Shown piece after piece: positions 52,239 to 59,655 of a stretch of DNA of 64,000 bases. Positions within the stretch are counted from its first letter, which is position 1, and each line of letters opens with the position of its first letter. The DNA comes from Dyadobacter fermentans DSM 18053. Lineage in GTDB: Bacteria > Bacteroidota > Bacteroidia > Cytophagales > Spirosomataceae. The stretch is from NCBI RefSeq assembly GCF_000023125.1, contig NC_013037.1, forward strand, positions 930,001-994,000. The letters are read 5' to 3'. Under the pieces are notes generated by a model. That model was not told the DNA's origin. It saw nothing but the letters and a program-made list of their open reading frames with translations, and did no database searches. The position numbers and the translations under genes were made by a program.

Positions 52239-53147
52239 ATGAGCGATCATATTGAAATACCGGATGGTAATCCCATCATCAAACACATTTATACCGCCGA
52301 TCCGACGGTGCTTGTTCACGAGAACAAAATTTACCTGTACACAGGGCATGATGATCCACCAGCTGGCGTGAACGATTATGTTATGAATGACTGGCTATGC
52401 TTCTCATCGGAAGACCTGCTGAATTGGAAATCCCATGGGGCGTTGATGAAAGCGGTTGACTTTGCCTGGTCAAGCGGAGACGCCTATGCATCGAAAGTTA
52501 TTCAAAAAGACAAGCAGTTTTTTTGGTATGCAGCTGTAAGTCATGGCAGCATTGCCGGAAAGGCGATCGGCGTTGCAGTAGCCGACAATCCGCTGGGCCC
52601 TTTCGTCGACGCCAGAGGGACAGCGCTGATTGACCACGAAATGATCCCTGAAACTGAAAACCTGAAAGCCAATCTTGATCCGACTGTCATCATTGACGAT
52701 GACGGGCAGGCCTATATTTTCTGGGGGAGTAAAGTGTGCTATTGGGCCAGGTTGAAGGGCTCTATGGTGGAGCTGGACGGCCCGATCGGCACCATCGATC
52801 TTCCGCAATTTGCGGAAGGCGCTCATCTGCACAAGCGTGGCGCACGCTACTATCTAAGCTATGGATATGGCATGCCGGAAAGAGTGGCGTATGCAGTGAG
52901 TGACAGCAATCAAGGTCCGTGGAAATTTATGGGCATCATCAATGAAGTAGCCGGTAACTGTGAAACCAACCGTCCGGCGATTATTCATTTTCAGGGTAAT
53001 GATTATTTCTTTTACCACAACGGCACCCTGCCCGGAGGCGGAAGTCATCGGCGGTCGGTGTGTGTTGACAGGCTATTTTATGAAAATGACGGGTTGATCA
53101 GGCCCGTACAGATGACGTCCGGCGGGCTATTGCAGGCGAGCTTTTGA
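52239..53147 (+). CDS. Glycoside hydrolase family 43, cytoplasmic
   Basis: A 302-residue single-domain GH43 propeller lacking a signal peptide, so probably intracellular. Triad residues: Asp21 in YTADPTVLV, Asp147 in NLDPTVII and Glu193 in FAEGAHLHK. It would act on imported xylo- or arabino-oligosaccharides. It lacks the C-terminal beta-sandwich of larger GH43 xylosidases. It stands apart from any SusCD pair and is flanked by gene remnants. Confidence 0.88.
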   Translation: MSDHIEIPDGNPIIKHIYTADPTVLVHENKIYLYTGHDDPPAGVNDYVMNDWLCFSSEDLLNWKSHGALMKAVDFAWSSGDAYASKVIQKDKQFFWYAAVSHGSIAGKAIGVAVADNPLGPFVDARGTALIDHEMIPETENLKANLDPTVIIDDDGQAYIFWGSKVCYWARLKGSMVELDGPIGTIDLPQFAEGAHLHKRGARYYLSYGYGMPERVAYAVSDSNQGPWKFMGIINEVAGNCETNRPAIIHFQGNDYFFYHNGTLPGGGSHRRSVCVDRLFYENDGLIRPVQMTSGGLLQASF

Positions 53148-53232
53148 AGCGTTGGCCTTTTACAGATTAGTGAAAGCAAGTCCCGCTGTACATGTATCAG
53201 GTTGGTTGAACAAACGTCCGTGAGTGTTGCTG

Positions 53233-53337
53233 TCACCTCCTGTCACTTTCCAGCTTATCGTAAAGGAAGGTAATTTTCTTTGCCAATGTTTGCTTTTCGG
53301 GTTCAGATTTCAACAGTCGGATCGCTTTTAGGTACCA
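53233..53337 (-). pseudogene. Remnant resembling the C-terminus of an ECF-type sigma factor
   Basis: Thirty-four codons ending WYLKAIRLLKSEPEKQTLAK... and TFLYDKLESDRR before a TGA. The pattern resembles the last helices of DUF6596-type sigma-70 factors (YLKAIEL...PEK..L..K). No upstream part of the gene remains. Low confidence because of the short length. Confidence 0.35.
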
Positions 53338-53382
53338 TGAAACAGGATGACCGGCATTACAGCGATCATCCTGGCAATGTCA

Positions 53383-53967
53383 TCAACGTTGATCCTGCAA
53401 CGATTGTGATTTGTAAACGGTCAATATTATTCCACATTCGAAATGCTTACAACAGATTGGATGCAGTTTATGCACAGTATCAATCGTATTAAAAATGGGC
53501 ATGCCTTTTCCCAGAATGGAAGGATTGATAAATAAATGTAGTTCGTCAACTAGTCCTTCCTTAATTAGGGCCGAAACAAACGTAGCACCACCATACACTA
53601 TGATATCGCCACCAGTGCTTTGTTTAATTTCGGTTATTGTCTCAACCAGATTGCCGTTTTCAACGGTTGTATTGTTCCACTCTGATTTGAGGAGCGTTTT
53701 ACTAAACACTATTTTGTGAGTCTCCGAATAAACAATGCCCGCGTCTTGTTCCGGGTTTTTGTCATCCTCCGCCACAGCAGCCCAATGTGGAATAAATCCG
53801 GTCGCGAGATTTCTTCCCAGTAAAATAGTGTCTACGGGTTTAGTAATCTCTTCGACATATTTTTTTACGTCCTCTGACCAGTCAAAAACTAACCAGTCCA
53901 TTTCGCCATTTGGTCCCGATATAAAACCATCGATAGACATCTGCACCTGCAATTTTAACTTTCTCAT
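53383..53967 (-). CDS. Dihydrofolate-reductase-like (RibD C-terminal domain) protein
   Basis: A 194-residue NADPH-dependent reductase-fold protein: LKLQVQMSIDGFISGPNGEM at the N-terminus, DTILLGRNLATGF, then GGDIIVYGGATFVSALIKEG and LVDELHLFINP. Common in Bacteroidota as a stand-alone reductase of unknown substrate, often next to ArsR-type regulators. A duplicated palindromic operator lies 19 bp upstream, so it is probably repressed by an ArsR or similar factor encoded elsewhere. Confidence 0.88.
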   Translation of the reverse strand: MRKLKLQVQMSIDGFISGPNGEMDWLVFDWSEDVKKYVEEITKPVDTILLGRNLATGFIPHWAAVAEDDKNPEQDAGIVYSETHKIVFSKTLLKSEWNNTTVENGNLVETITEIKQSTGGDIIVYGGATFVSALIKEGLVDELHLFINPSILGKGMPIFNTIDTVHKLHPICCKHFECGIILTVYKSQSLQDQR

Positions 53968-53986
53968 TTTGCTAATAAATTAATAT

Positions 53987-54028
53987 GAAACCATTTGGTT
54001 GCAAATATATGCGCAACCAAATGGTTTC
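53987..54028. promoter_or_regulatory. Double AACCAnnTGGTT operator
   Basis: GAAACCATTTGGTTGC (53987-54002) and its exact complement GCAACCAAATGGTTTC (54013-54028) are separated by 10 bases. Each arm is itself a small palindrome, AACCA-N2-TGGTT, so the site offers two dimer-binding boxes. It precedes the DHFR-like gene. Confidence 0.8.
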
Positions 54029-54081
54029 GCAATTTTTGTGGTAAATTTTTATTGAAATATTAAAAGCGTGAAGAAAACTCT

Positions 54082-55518
54082 TTACCGCTTATAGACTTCA
54101 ACCTCATAAATTGAGTAACCCCACTTCTGGGCAGCACGTTGTTGGGCAAGGATCTTTACGAACCTCGCTTGCACCGGCGGAAATGTGAGCTCGTCCTGCT
54201 GTCCGTCGCCATTCCTCACATCAGCTACGACCTGCCAGTTTTCCCCGAACTCGGAAACCAGGACCTGATATCCGGAGGCATAGGACGCTTCCCAGTTCAA
54301 TACGACGCGCCCGACAGGATACACTTTTTGCAGATCGATTGTTATCCACGCAGATTCGGCTGCCGTACTAGACCATCGCGTCGTGGAATCGGCGTCTATC
54401 AGGTTGGCGGCGTCAAACAGGGTGCTTTGATTTTCATTGGACGATACTGCGGCCCGATTACCCAGATACGAGGCGATGTTGCCCTCTCCATCGTTCACGA
54501 CCTTTACAGCCAGTGCAGCACTCGATATCCCTGCATCGCTTTTGGCATGCAAGACCACCTCTCCTTCACCGGTTTTACCCGTCAGACTGACATGGAGTTT
54601 TTGATCAGGAGAAACTGTGAAGTTGAAAAGATCCGGGCGCGTCTGCTCTCCGACTGAAAAAACCACCGGAGCTTTCGGATCTTTCACATAGCCATGAATG
54701 GCAGTGATATTTTCGTAGGTAGATTGCCGGTTTGAAATAGGTTTTGGAGCAATGGCATGGACGAGTGGAACTCCGACCAGCCACCTGACTCCATTTATCA
54801 GCAACTTTTGATAGCCATTGCTTGCTTTCGCTAATTCATCGTGCCCAAGTGTCAGGCTCATCACTTTACCTTTTCCCACCGGATGCCACCACATCACGGG
54901 GTGGTTTTCTGCCCTGGCGATCACATGGAATTCAGGTGTCGAAGGTTGGAAATAATATAGTTCGTCGGTCGTGATAAAATCGTCGACTACACTGGAAACG
55001 GGATGCCTGGCGAACTTTCGAAACAAATACTCATATCCCCAAAACTCCATGTTTTCGGTATTCACCTTGAATATTTCCGGCTCTGTGGATGGTCCTCCGA
55101 TGAAAATCCCACCCATAACTTGCTCGTATTTGTCCCAATTAAGAAAGCTAAGCAACCCGCAGTGAAGGGTCAGCAGGCATTTGCCGTTCACAATGAAGCG
55201 CTCCAATGCGGCCAGCTGCGCTGTGTCCGGAGTGAGGAAAATGGAATTGCTGATAAGCACGTCATAATTTGCAAGTGTGCCGTCGTTGAGCATGCGGAGA
55301 TCAGTCGTTGAATCCACATCGGTAACTTCCCGCAAAATCTCCGCCACCTTGTTGTTTTGAAATGCGTGCCTCCATGGCGGATATTCCGGTTTTTGAACTG
55401 GAACGTTTCCATTGCCGGTGATGATGAGCACTTTGGGCTTTGCCTGGCCGTAACATTTAGTGAGGGAAAGAACGGTGGCGGCGATGAATATGGTTGCTAA
55501 TCTGTATGTAACTTTCAT
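54082..55518 (-). CDS. ThuA-domain protein with C-terminal discoidin (F5/8 type C) domain
   Basis: A 478-residue exported protein (signal peptide ends KCYGQA). Residues 28-250 form a ThuA/glutamine-amidotransferase-like fold (VLIITGNGNVP, CLLTLHCGLLSF, PVMWWHPVGKGKVMSLTLGH). A beta domain of about 90 residues follows, then a discoidin-like carbohydrate-binding domain from about 345 (LIDADSTTRWSS, WITIDLQKVYPVGRVVLNWE). ThuA proteins are linked to sugar metabolism; the discoidin part suggests binding to a glycan or surface. Its start lies one base after a decayed hydrolase remnant that is on the same strand. Confidence 0.88.
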   Translation of the reverse strand: MKVTYRLATIFIAATVLSLTKCYGQAKPKVLIITGNGNVPVQKPEYPPWRHAFQNNKVAEILREVTDVDSTTDLRMLNDGTLANYDVLISNSIFLTPDTAQLAALERFIVNGKCLLTLHCGLLSFLNWDKYEQVMGGIFIGGPSTEPEIFKVNTENMEFWGYEYLFRKFARHPVSSVVDDFITTDELYYFQPSTPEFHVIARAENHPVMWWHPVGKGKVMSLTLGHDELAKASNGYQKLLINGVRWLVGVPLVHAIAPKPISNRQSTYENITAIHGYVKDPKAPVVFSVGEQTRPDLFNFTVSPDQKLHVSLTGKTGEGEVVLHAKSDAGISSAALAVKVVNDGEGNIASYLGNRAAVSSNENQSTLFDAANLIDADSTTRWSSTAAESAWITIDLQKVYPVGRVVLNWEASYASGYQVLVSEFGENWQVVADVRNGDGQQDELTFPPVQARFVKILAQQRAAQKWGYSIYEVEVYKR

Positions 55519-55653
55519 TTATAAATTGTTTAAAATGAGTTTGTGGTTGCCGTAATTGACCTTTTTCAGTGTGCCCGTCACCGGCCACTGAATGCCTGAC
55601 GTGGTAAGTTGAAGCCCGTCGGCCTTGCTTGTCCTGAGCGGATACGTCCGACA
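55519..55653 (-). pseudogene. C-terminal remnant of a secreted glycosidase, fucosidase-like
   Basis: Forty-four codons, reading LRTSKADGLQLTTSGIQWPV then TGTLKKVNYGNHKLILNNL and a stop. This resembles the last strands of the C-terminal beta domain of GH29-type alpha-fucosidases (GL.L....WPVTGT). The catalytic part is gone. It lies directly upstream of the ThuA gene, as if once in the same operon. Confidence 0.45.
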
Positions 55654-55660
55654 TTAGTTA

Positions 55661-56218
55661 CTACCATTTTAAATGGTTATCGTTTTTCGCAGCGCTCAGG
55701 TGGAGTTCGATTATCCTGAGGCTCTCGTGATCCTTTGCCCGCCAGTCCGACCGTGAGATTTCCTGCTCATAACCCATAAATTCGAAGTGCATCGCTTGCC
55801 AGCTAATGCAATGAACAGGTTTGCCATTCAGCCATCCCTCTGGCATGGCCGGACAAGACCCGGCAGGAAAGCCCGGCAGTTCATAGTCCGGCCCTATCTT
55901 TACGCAGGGCTCGGAGTCGATCAGGACGCCGTCTCGTTGCATGAGGAAGCCGTAGTCAAGCTGCTTGTATTCGCAGAAGCCCAGATTATGGAGCAGCTTC
56001 ACATATGCATCGTGGTGCTCTTGCGGGTAGGCGATGTCGATGTCGTCGTGCGGACGGGTAATCCGGCCAAGGCGGGCATCGATCGCCCAGCCGCTTTCCA
56101 GCCATAATTTTATACCTTCGGAAGAAGCTGCGTCGAATATAAATTCGATTAAGTGCAAATGACGTGCAATACTATCGTCTGGACGGTCGTATTCGTTATT
56201 GTGCTTCGGATTTTCCAT
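55661..56218 (-). CDS. Aminoglycoside/lincosamide-type nucleotidyltransferase-like protein
   Basis: A 185-residue protein. The motif LWLESGWAIDARLGRITRPH then DDIDIAY (acidic residues 58, 59, 61) matches the metal-binding nucleotidyltransferase core of ANT(2'')/LinA-type antibiotic adenylyltransferases. The rest follows that fold loosely. It might modify an antibiotic or a different small substrate; activity cannot be assigned from sequence. No mobile cassette signature is seen directly beside it. Confidence 0.75.
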   Translation of the reverse strand: MENPKHNNEYDRPDDSIARHLHLIEFIFDAASSEGIKLWLESGWAIDARLGRITRPHDDIDIAYPQEHHDAYVKLLHNLGFCEYKQLDYGFLMQRDGVLIDSEPCVKIGPDYELPGFPAGSCPAMPEGWLNGKPVHCISWQAMHFEFMGYEQEISRSDWRAKDHESLRIIELHLSAAKNDNHLKW

Positions 56219-56263
56219 GGATTAATAGGTTTGTCAGTAATTGGGGTGAAAACCGGTAACCCG

Positions 56264-56788
56264 TTAGCGGCCCCTGCCCGAATGCCGCACTGCGGCAACC
56301 AGACCAAGCATAGCGCAGCAGCTGGCGATCAGGCTTGCGGCCACACGGACCCAGTGCGCGGATTGAAACTGCCTGGATGCTTCAATCAGTTTTTCAGCGG
56401 AATGCACTTTCTGACCCTCCGTGAACATGATGACGTTGCGGGGCCAAAAATACAGCGCAGACGCTGCCAGATCGAAAGCAGCTGCCAGCAGGATGCCCGC
56501 GAGAAAATACTTCAACACGCTCCGTTCCTGTCGCCAGACCCACAATGTAATCAGACCCGTCGCCAGGGTAAATGCGCCCAATCCTGGAAGAAAGCTGCCG
56601 GGACTGGACTGGCTTAGAAACTGCATCGATGTAGAGAGCGATTGCGGCACGTCGGCGAAGATGTTGGGATACAGAACAAAGGTGTCGAAAAGCAATGCGC
56701 CGGTAACGACCGTCTGGGCCCAGGCGTAAAGCATACTAGCTGCCACGGGCAGGTGGAGCCGTGCTGGCTGATGTTTAGTGCAGATCAT
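56264..56788 (-). CDS. Four-helix integral membrane protein, DUF1772-like
   Basis: A 174-residue protein with four hydrophobic segments: LPVAASMLYAWAQTVVTGAL, a second near residues 68-88, LKYFLAGILLAAAFDLAASA and WVRVAASLIASCCAMLGLVA. The layout and the FDTFVLYPNIF segment after helix 1 recall DUF1772/anthrone-oxygenase-like proteins, but that is a weak call. The ATG at 56788 is preferred over an upstream one (56890) because the extension has no family likeness. Confidence 0.6.
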   Translation of the reverse strand: MICTKHQPARLHLPVAASMLYAWAQTVVTGALLFDTFVLYPNIFADVPQSLSTSMQFLSQSSPGSFLPGLGAFTLATGLITLWVWRQERSVLKYFLAGILLAAAFDLAASALYFWPRNVIMFTEGQKVHSAEKLIEASRQFQSAHWVRVAASLIASCCAMLGLVAAVRHSGRGR

Positions 56789-57028
56789 CTTTTCGGTTCT
56801 GGTTAAAAATGCAGGAAAAATGTTGCAGCCAAAATTACAGGGGATGATCGCAGCAGGCGCTTGTTTCATCTTGCAAAACGTCCGTCTCAATGGCTATTGC
56901 GCCCAATTCTACGCCTCCACATTTACTGGACAAAACGGTCGCTAATGCGACCAATCCCAGCCCCGAAGTTGGTCCGTACAGGCCCATGTGCCGGTTAATT
57001 TTGTGTCTTAACATAACGAATCAGCCAA

Positions 57029-57452
57029 ATGGTTTTCAAAATTGGAACAATGCTCGCGGCGCACAGCGTCCAGTCTGCTGAGAATCAATCAAATGTGGTA
57101 ATCTCTCGGCTTGTCCCGGAGGTTGTCGACGAAGTCGCGGATTTGTTGGCTGCCGCGATGGCCGGCAACCCTGTCAATATGGTTGTTTTTAGAAGTGCCG
57201 GCCGGCACGCTTTGGCAAAGCAGCGAGAGATGTTCCGGTTCCTGCTAGCCAGACCTGAATATGCAGTTTACACTGCACAGTCTTCTGGATCTGTTTTGCC
57301 GCCATGCTGACGAAACCGATCAACTCTGCTATCTGGAGACGGACAAGCCAGAGAATTTGCCGCTATATGAGCGATTTGGTTTTCATGTCGCGGCGACCGG
57401 TATGGTTCTCGGTGTAAGGTGCTGGTACATGATTCGCAAGCCGAATCACTGA
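57029..57452 (+). pseudogene. GNAT acetyltransferase broken by internal deletion
   Basis: The N-terminal half (about 57083-57270; VDEVADLLAAAMAGNPVNMV) and the C-terminal half (about 57270-57452; CYLETDKPENLPLYERFGFH then GVRCWYMIRKP) are in different frames. The central acetyl-CoA-binding stretch (the R/Q-x-x-G-x-G/A loop) is missing. The two halves together would be a typical GNAT of this type, so this is a deletion remnant. The first frame stops at 57310. Confidence 0.75.
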
Positions 57453-57484
57453 CGCGGCGGCCTAATCCCGCCGCCAGGTAAATC

Positions 57485-57669
57485 GATGTTACGCTGGGCT
57501 ACCTGAACGACGACAATGCTGCGCCGATGATCATCAAGCTCTCCGAATTGCTCCGGTGTACGTTGTATGATTGGGCGGTAAAATTTATATAGGGCAGAGA
57601 GAAGTTCTGCTGAGCAAGGGATATCGCGATGCCTTTATGCACTCGATCCAGGAAAGTCGGTCGTTTTAA
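57485..57669 (+). pseudogene. Two short unassigned coding remnants
   Basis: One frame (57485-57592) reads DVTLGYLNDDNAAPMIIKLS, the other (57571-57669) reads IGQREVLLSKGYRDAFMHSI then a stop. The second resembles the end of a LytTR DNA-binding domain (VLLS.GYR.AF), but it is too short to be sure. Neither could be a complete gene. Confidence 0.35.
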
Positions 57670-57713
57670 GTTGTGCCGGGATGTTTTTTTGATTATCCTT
57701 GATAAAAACAAAT

Positions 57714-58184
57714 ATGTTAGAAATACTTGTTAGAACGGCGATGCTATCCGATTTGCCCGTGTTGAGAATCTTCGAGCAGGGCGTTATAGCGGCCGAACGA
57801 CCGTTCAACCCTCAGATTCAAAAGGACCCTGTGCATTATTACGACATCGAAGAGCTGGTCAGCGCGCCCCACATTGAGATAGTTGTAGCCGAAACGGACG
57901 GCAGGTTAGTGGGCTCGGGTTATGCGCGTATCGAACAAGCGAGACATTATCTGAAACATCAGCAGCATGCCTACCTGGGCTTTATGTACGTCGAGCCGGA
58001 GTACCGCGGACGTGGCGTTAACCGTAAAATCATCGAGGCACTTCGACAATGGGCCATTGCCCGAAACATCAATGAGTTGCGCCTGGATGTATATGAGGAA
58101 AATATTGCGGCCATTAAGGCCTACGAGAAAGCAGGCTTTGTCAAGCACCTGGTAGCCATGCGCAGAAGTACTGGCAAAGATTGA
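57714..58184 (+). CDS. GNAT-family N-acetyltransferase
   Basis: A 156-residue acetyltransferase. The acetyl-CoA loop YVEPEYRGRGVNRKIIEALR and the C-terminal signature LDVYEENIAAIKAYEKAGFV are intact. The N-terminus VRTAMLSDLPVLRIFEQGVI fits the family. The ATG at 57714 was chosen over a TTG at 57699. It is one of few intact genes in this decayed stretch. Substrate unknown. Confidence 0.88.
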   Translation: MLEILVRTAMLSDLPVLRIFEQGVIAAERPFNPQIQKDPVHYYDIEELVSAPHIEIVVAETDGRLVGSGYARIEQARHYLKHQQHAYLGFMYVEPEYRGRGVNRKIIEALRQWAIARNINELRLDVYEENIAAIKAYEKAGFVKHLVAMRRSTGKD

Positions 58185-58201
58185 GAGAGGTGTTTTTGTG
58201 A

Positions 58202-58330
58202 GATACTGACGAGCATTGGCTCGGTGAAAGATTACTCCTCGACTGGTGCCCAAATCCTGATGGATCCGGTCGCCAACTGCGAGCCTACCTGAGCCGAGCT
58301 GACGGCGAAATCATTTGTCGGCGCAAATAG
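58202..58330 (+). pseudogene. Unassigned coding remnant
   Basis: Forty-two codons reading DEHWLGERLLLDWCPNPDGS, then GRQLRAYLSRADGEIICRR and TAG. It looks like real protein sequence but I cannot place it. It follows the GNAT gene. Confidence 0.3.
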
Positions 58331-58428
58331 TAGCCCGCTGTCGTCTTTACGTTAGCAAGTATGGTCGTTGGTCGAAATTCGGTGAACAGATTTTTACAAT
58401 CCGCTATCTTGCTGGTTTCAAAGGCATC

Positions 58429-58803
58429 ATGGCATTATTCCGTTCATCCATGCATTTCTTCCAGCTCAGAAGATTGGTTCGCCACGTGCTGTTCTGGATT
58501 GCATATTAATTGTACGACGGCCCGATCTCGTCCATTATTGAGGCCGATCCATTGTCCCGGATCGTAATCGCGGCCATTGCGATACCGGTCAAGATCGCGG
58601 CCACTTACTTTACACTCTATCTGATGACGACCGTGTGTCATGACAAAACCAGGCCGGTCAGATTTTATGCTTACCTGTTTGCATCCATCGTTTTCTTCGG
58701 GTTTATGCAGCGGGCCGTCAGTTATAATATCATTTATCCAAAATATTATACTCAGGCGCTCGACGTGCGGGTTGGGTATTTGCCGAAGGTTGAGCCCTTC
58801 TAA
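58429..58803 (+). pseudogene. LytS-type sensor kinase, membrane half only, with nonsense codon
   Basis: The opening QLRRLVRHVLFWIAY then a TAA (58507-58509), continuing in frame LYDGPISSIIEADP and membrane-like segments (IAIPVKIAATYFTLYLMTTV, FFGFMQRAVSYNIIYPKYY). This matches the N-terminal membrane domain of LytS-type kinases of Bacteroidota. The kinase core is absent: the frame stops at 58803 and unrelated sequence follows. On the minus strand just beyond (58806-58962) is another protein-like piece (YGIMAAFLLLLDIPMLAASL), so a junction lies near 58803. Confidence 0.7.
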
Positions 58804-59064
58804 CAGTGGCCCCGGAAATAGCCAAAAGGAAACGGAATAAGTGCCGGGACGCGTAGTCCGCAGGCTGGCGGCCAGCATTGGAATGTCTAATAGCAATAGA
58901 AATGCCGCCATTATGCCGTAAGCTTTTGGCGACCTTTTGTGAATCTCGGAAAATGGGGCCACTTATTTAGCTGCGCTTTTGCCGAGTTTTGTTTGTCCAA
59001 ACATTGCTTTGATAGCGTCTTTCCCGTTGAGAATTCTTTCGAATTCTTATGACTTATATGAAAA

Positions 59065-59093
59065 AGAGCCGTCAAAACTTGTCTGACGGTTCT
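59065..59093. terminator. Terminator-like hairpin
   Basis: AGAGCCGTCA at 59065-59074 pairs with TGACGGTTCT at 59084-59093 (one G-T pair). An A-run precedes it, so it would work best for minus-strand transcripts. Confidence 0.5.
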
Positions 59094-59154
59094 CAACGTT
59101 TGTATTCTTTCTATTAATGACCTGCGGCAGTTTTGACAGCCAATCGCCCTTTTA

Positions 59155-59430
59155 AGGCTTGCATGTCTACGTGTACTTACCGTTGCACCAGGCGCAACCA
59201 AAACCGCACCCATGATAAAATTTTTAGAAGACTATTGCGCATCAGCGGGTATTTCAGCAGAAGAGGGCATGAAACAATTGATGGCGCAGACCGGTGGAAT
59301 TCCGATGGGCCGTATGGCAGAGCCCGAAGAGGTTGCCCAACTGGTTCACTTTTTGGTTTCACCTTCAGCAGCGTATCTAACCGGAGCAATTTACGCCATT
59401 GATGGAGGCTCTTTGCCGGTTGCCAGTTAA
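59155..59430 (+). pseudogene. Short-chain dehydrogenase/reductase, C-terminal remnant
   Basis: The frame reads TVAPGATKTAPMIKFLEDYC, then GGIPMGRMAEPEEVAQLVHF and LTGAIYAIDGGSLPVAS. These are the last third of an SDR (PG motif after the active-site helix, EPEEVA, YLTG..Y.IDGG). The Rossmann nucleotide-binding part and catalytic Tyr-Lys are missing. The first codons appear frameshifted relative to the family. Confidence 0.75.
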
Positions 59431-59437
59431 AGTTTAG

Positions 59438-59614
59438 GAAGATTATGCAAAAGCTTTCGCCCGGACAGGAAAACCCGCAGCCAAAGACGTTCCCGCATGG
59501 CCAGCTTACGATCTCAAAGAGCGGCCTACCATGCGGATAGATACCAAATGCGAAGTGATCAATAACCGGTTCAGCGAAGAGCTGGCCATGTGGAGGTCGA
59601 TCGGTAAGGTCTAG
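59438..59614 (+). pseudogene. Type B carboxylesterase, C-terminal remnant
   Basis: Fifty-eight codons: FARTGKPAAKDVPAWPAYDL, then KERPTMRIDTKCEVINNRFS and a final ELAMWRSIGKV. This is the characteristic end of type B carboxylesterases (W..FA.TG.P......WP.Y). The catalytic domain is gone, and a stop lies right upstream in frame. Confidence 0.75.
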
Positions 59615-59655
59615 TCGCCCACTTACTTTTTAACCTAAACCATTAGGAATTTGTG

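Noticed and set aside
56890..57081. 63-codon frame before the GNAT remnant
   Set aside because: Pro/Asn-rich with no motif; likely chance.
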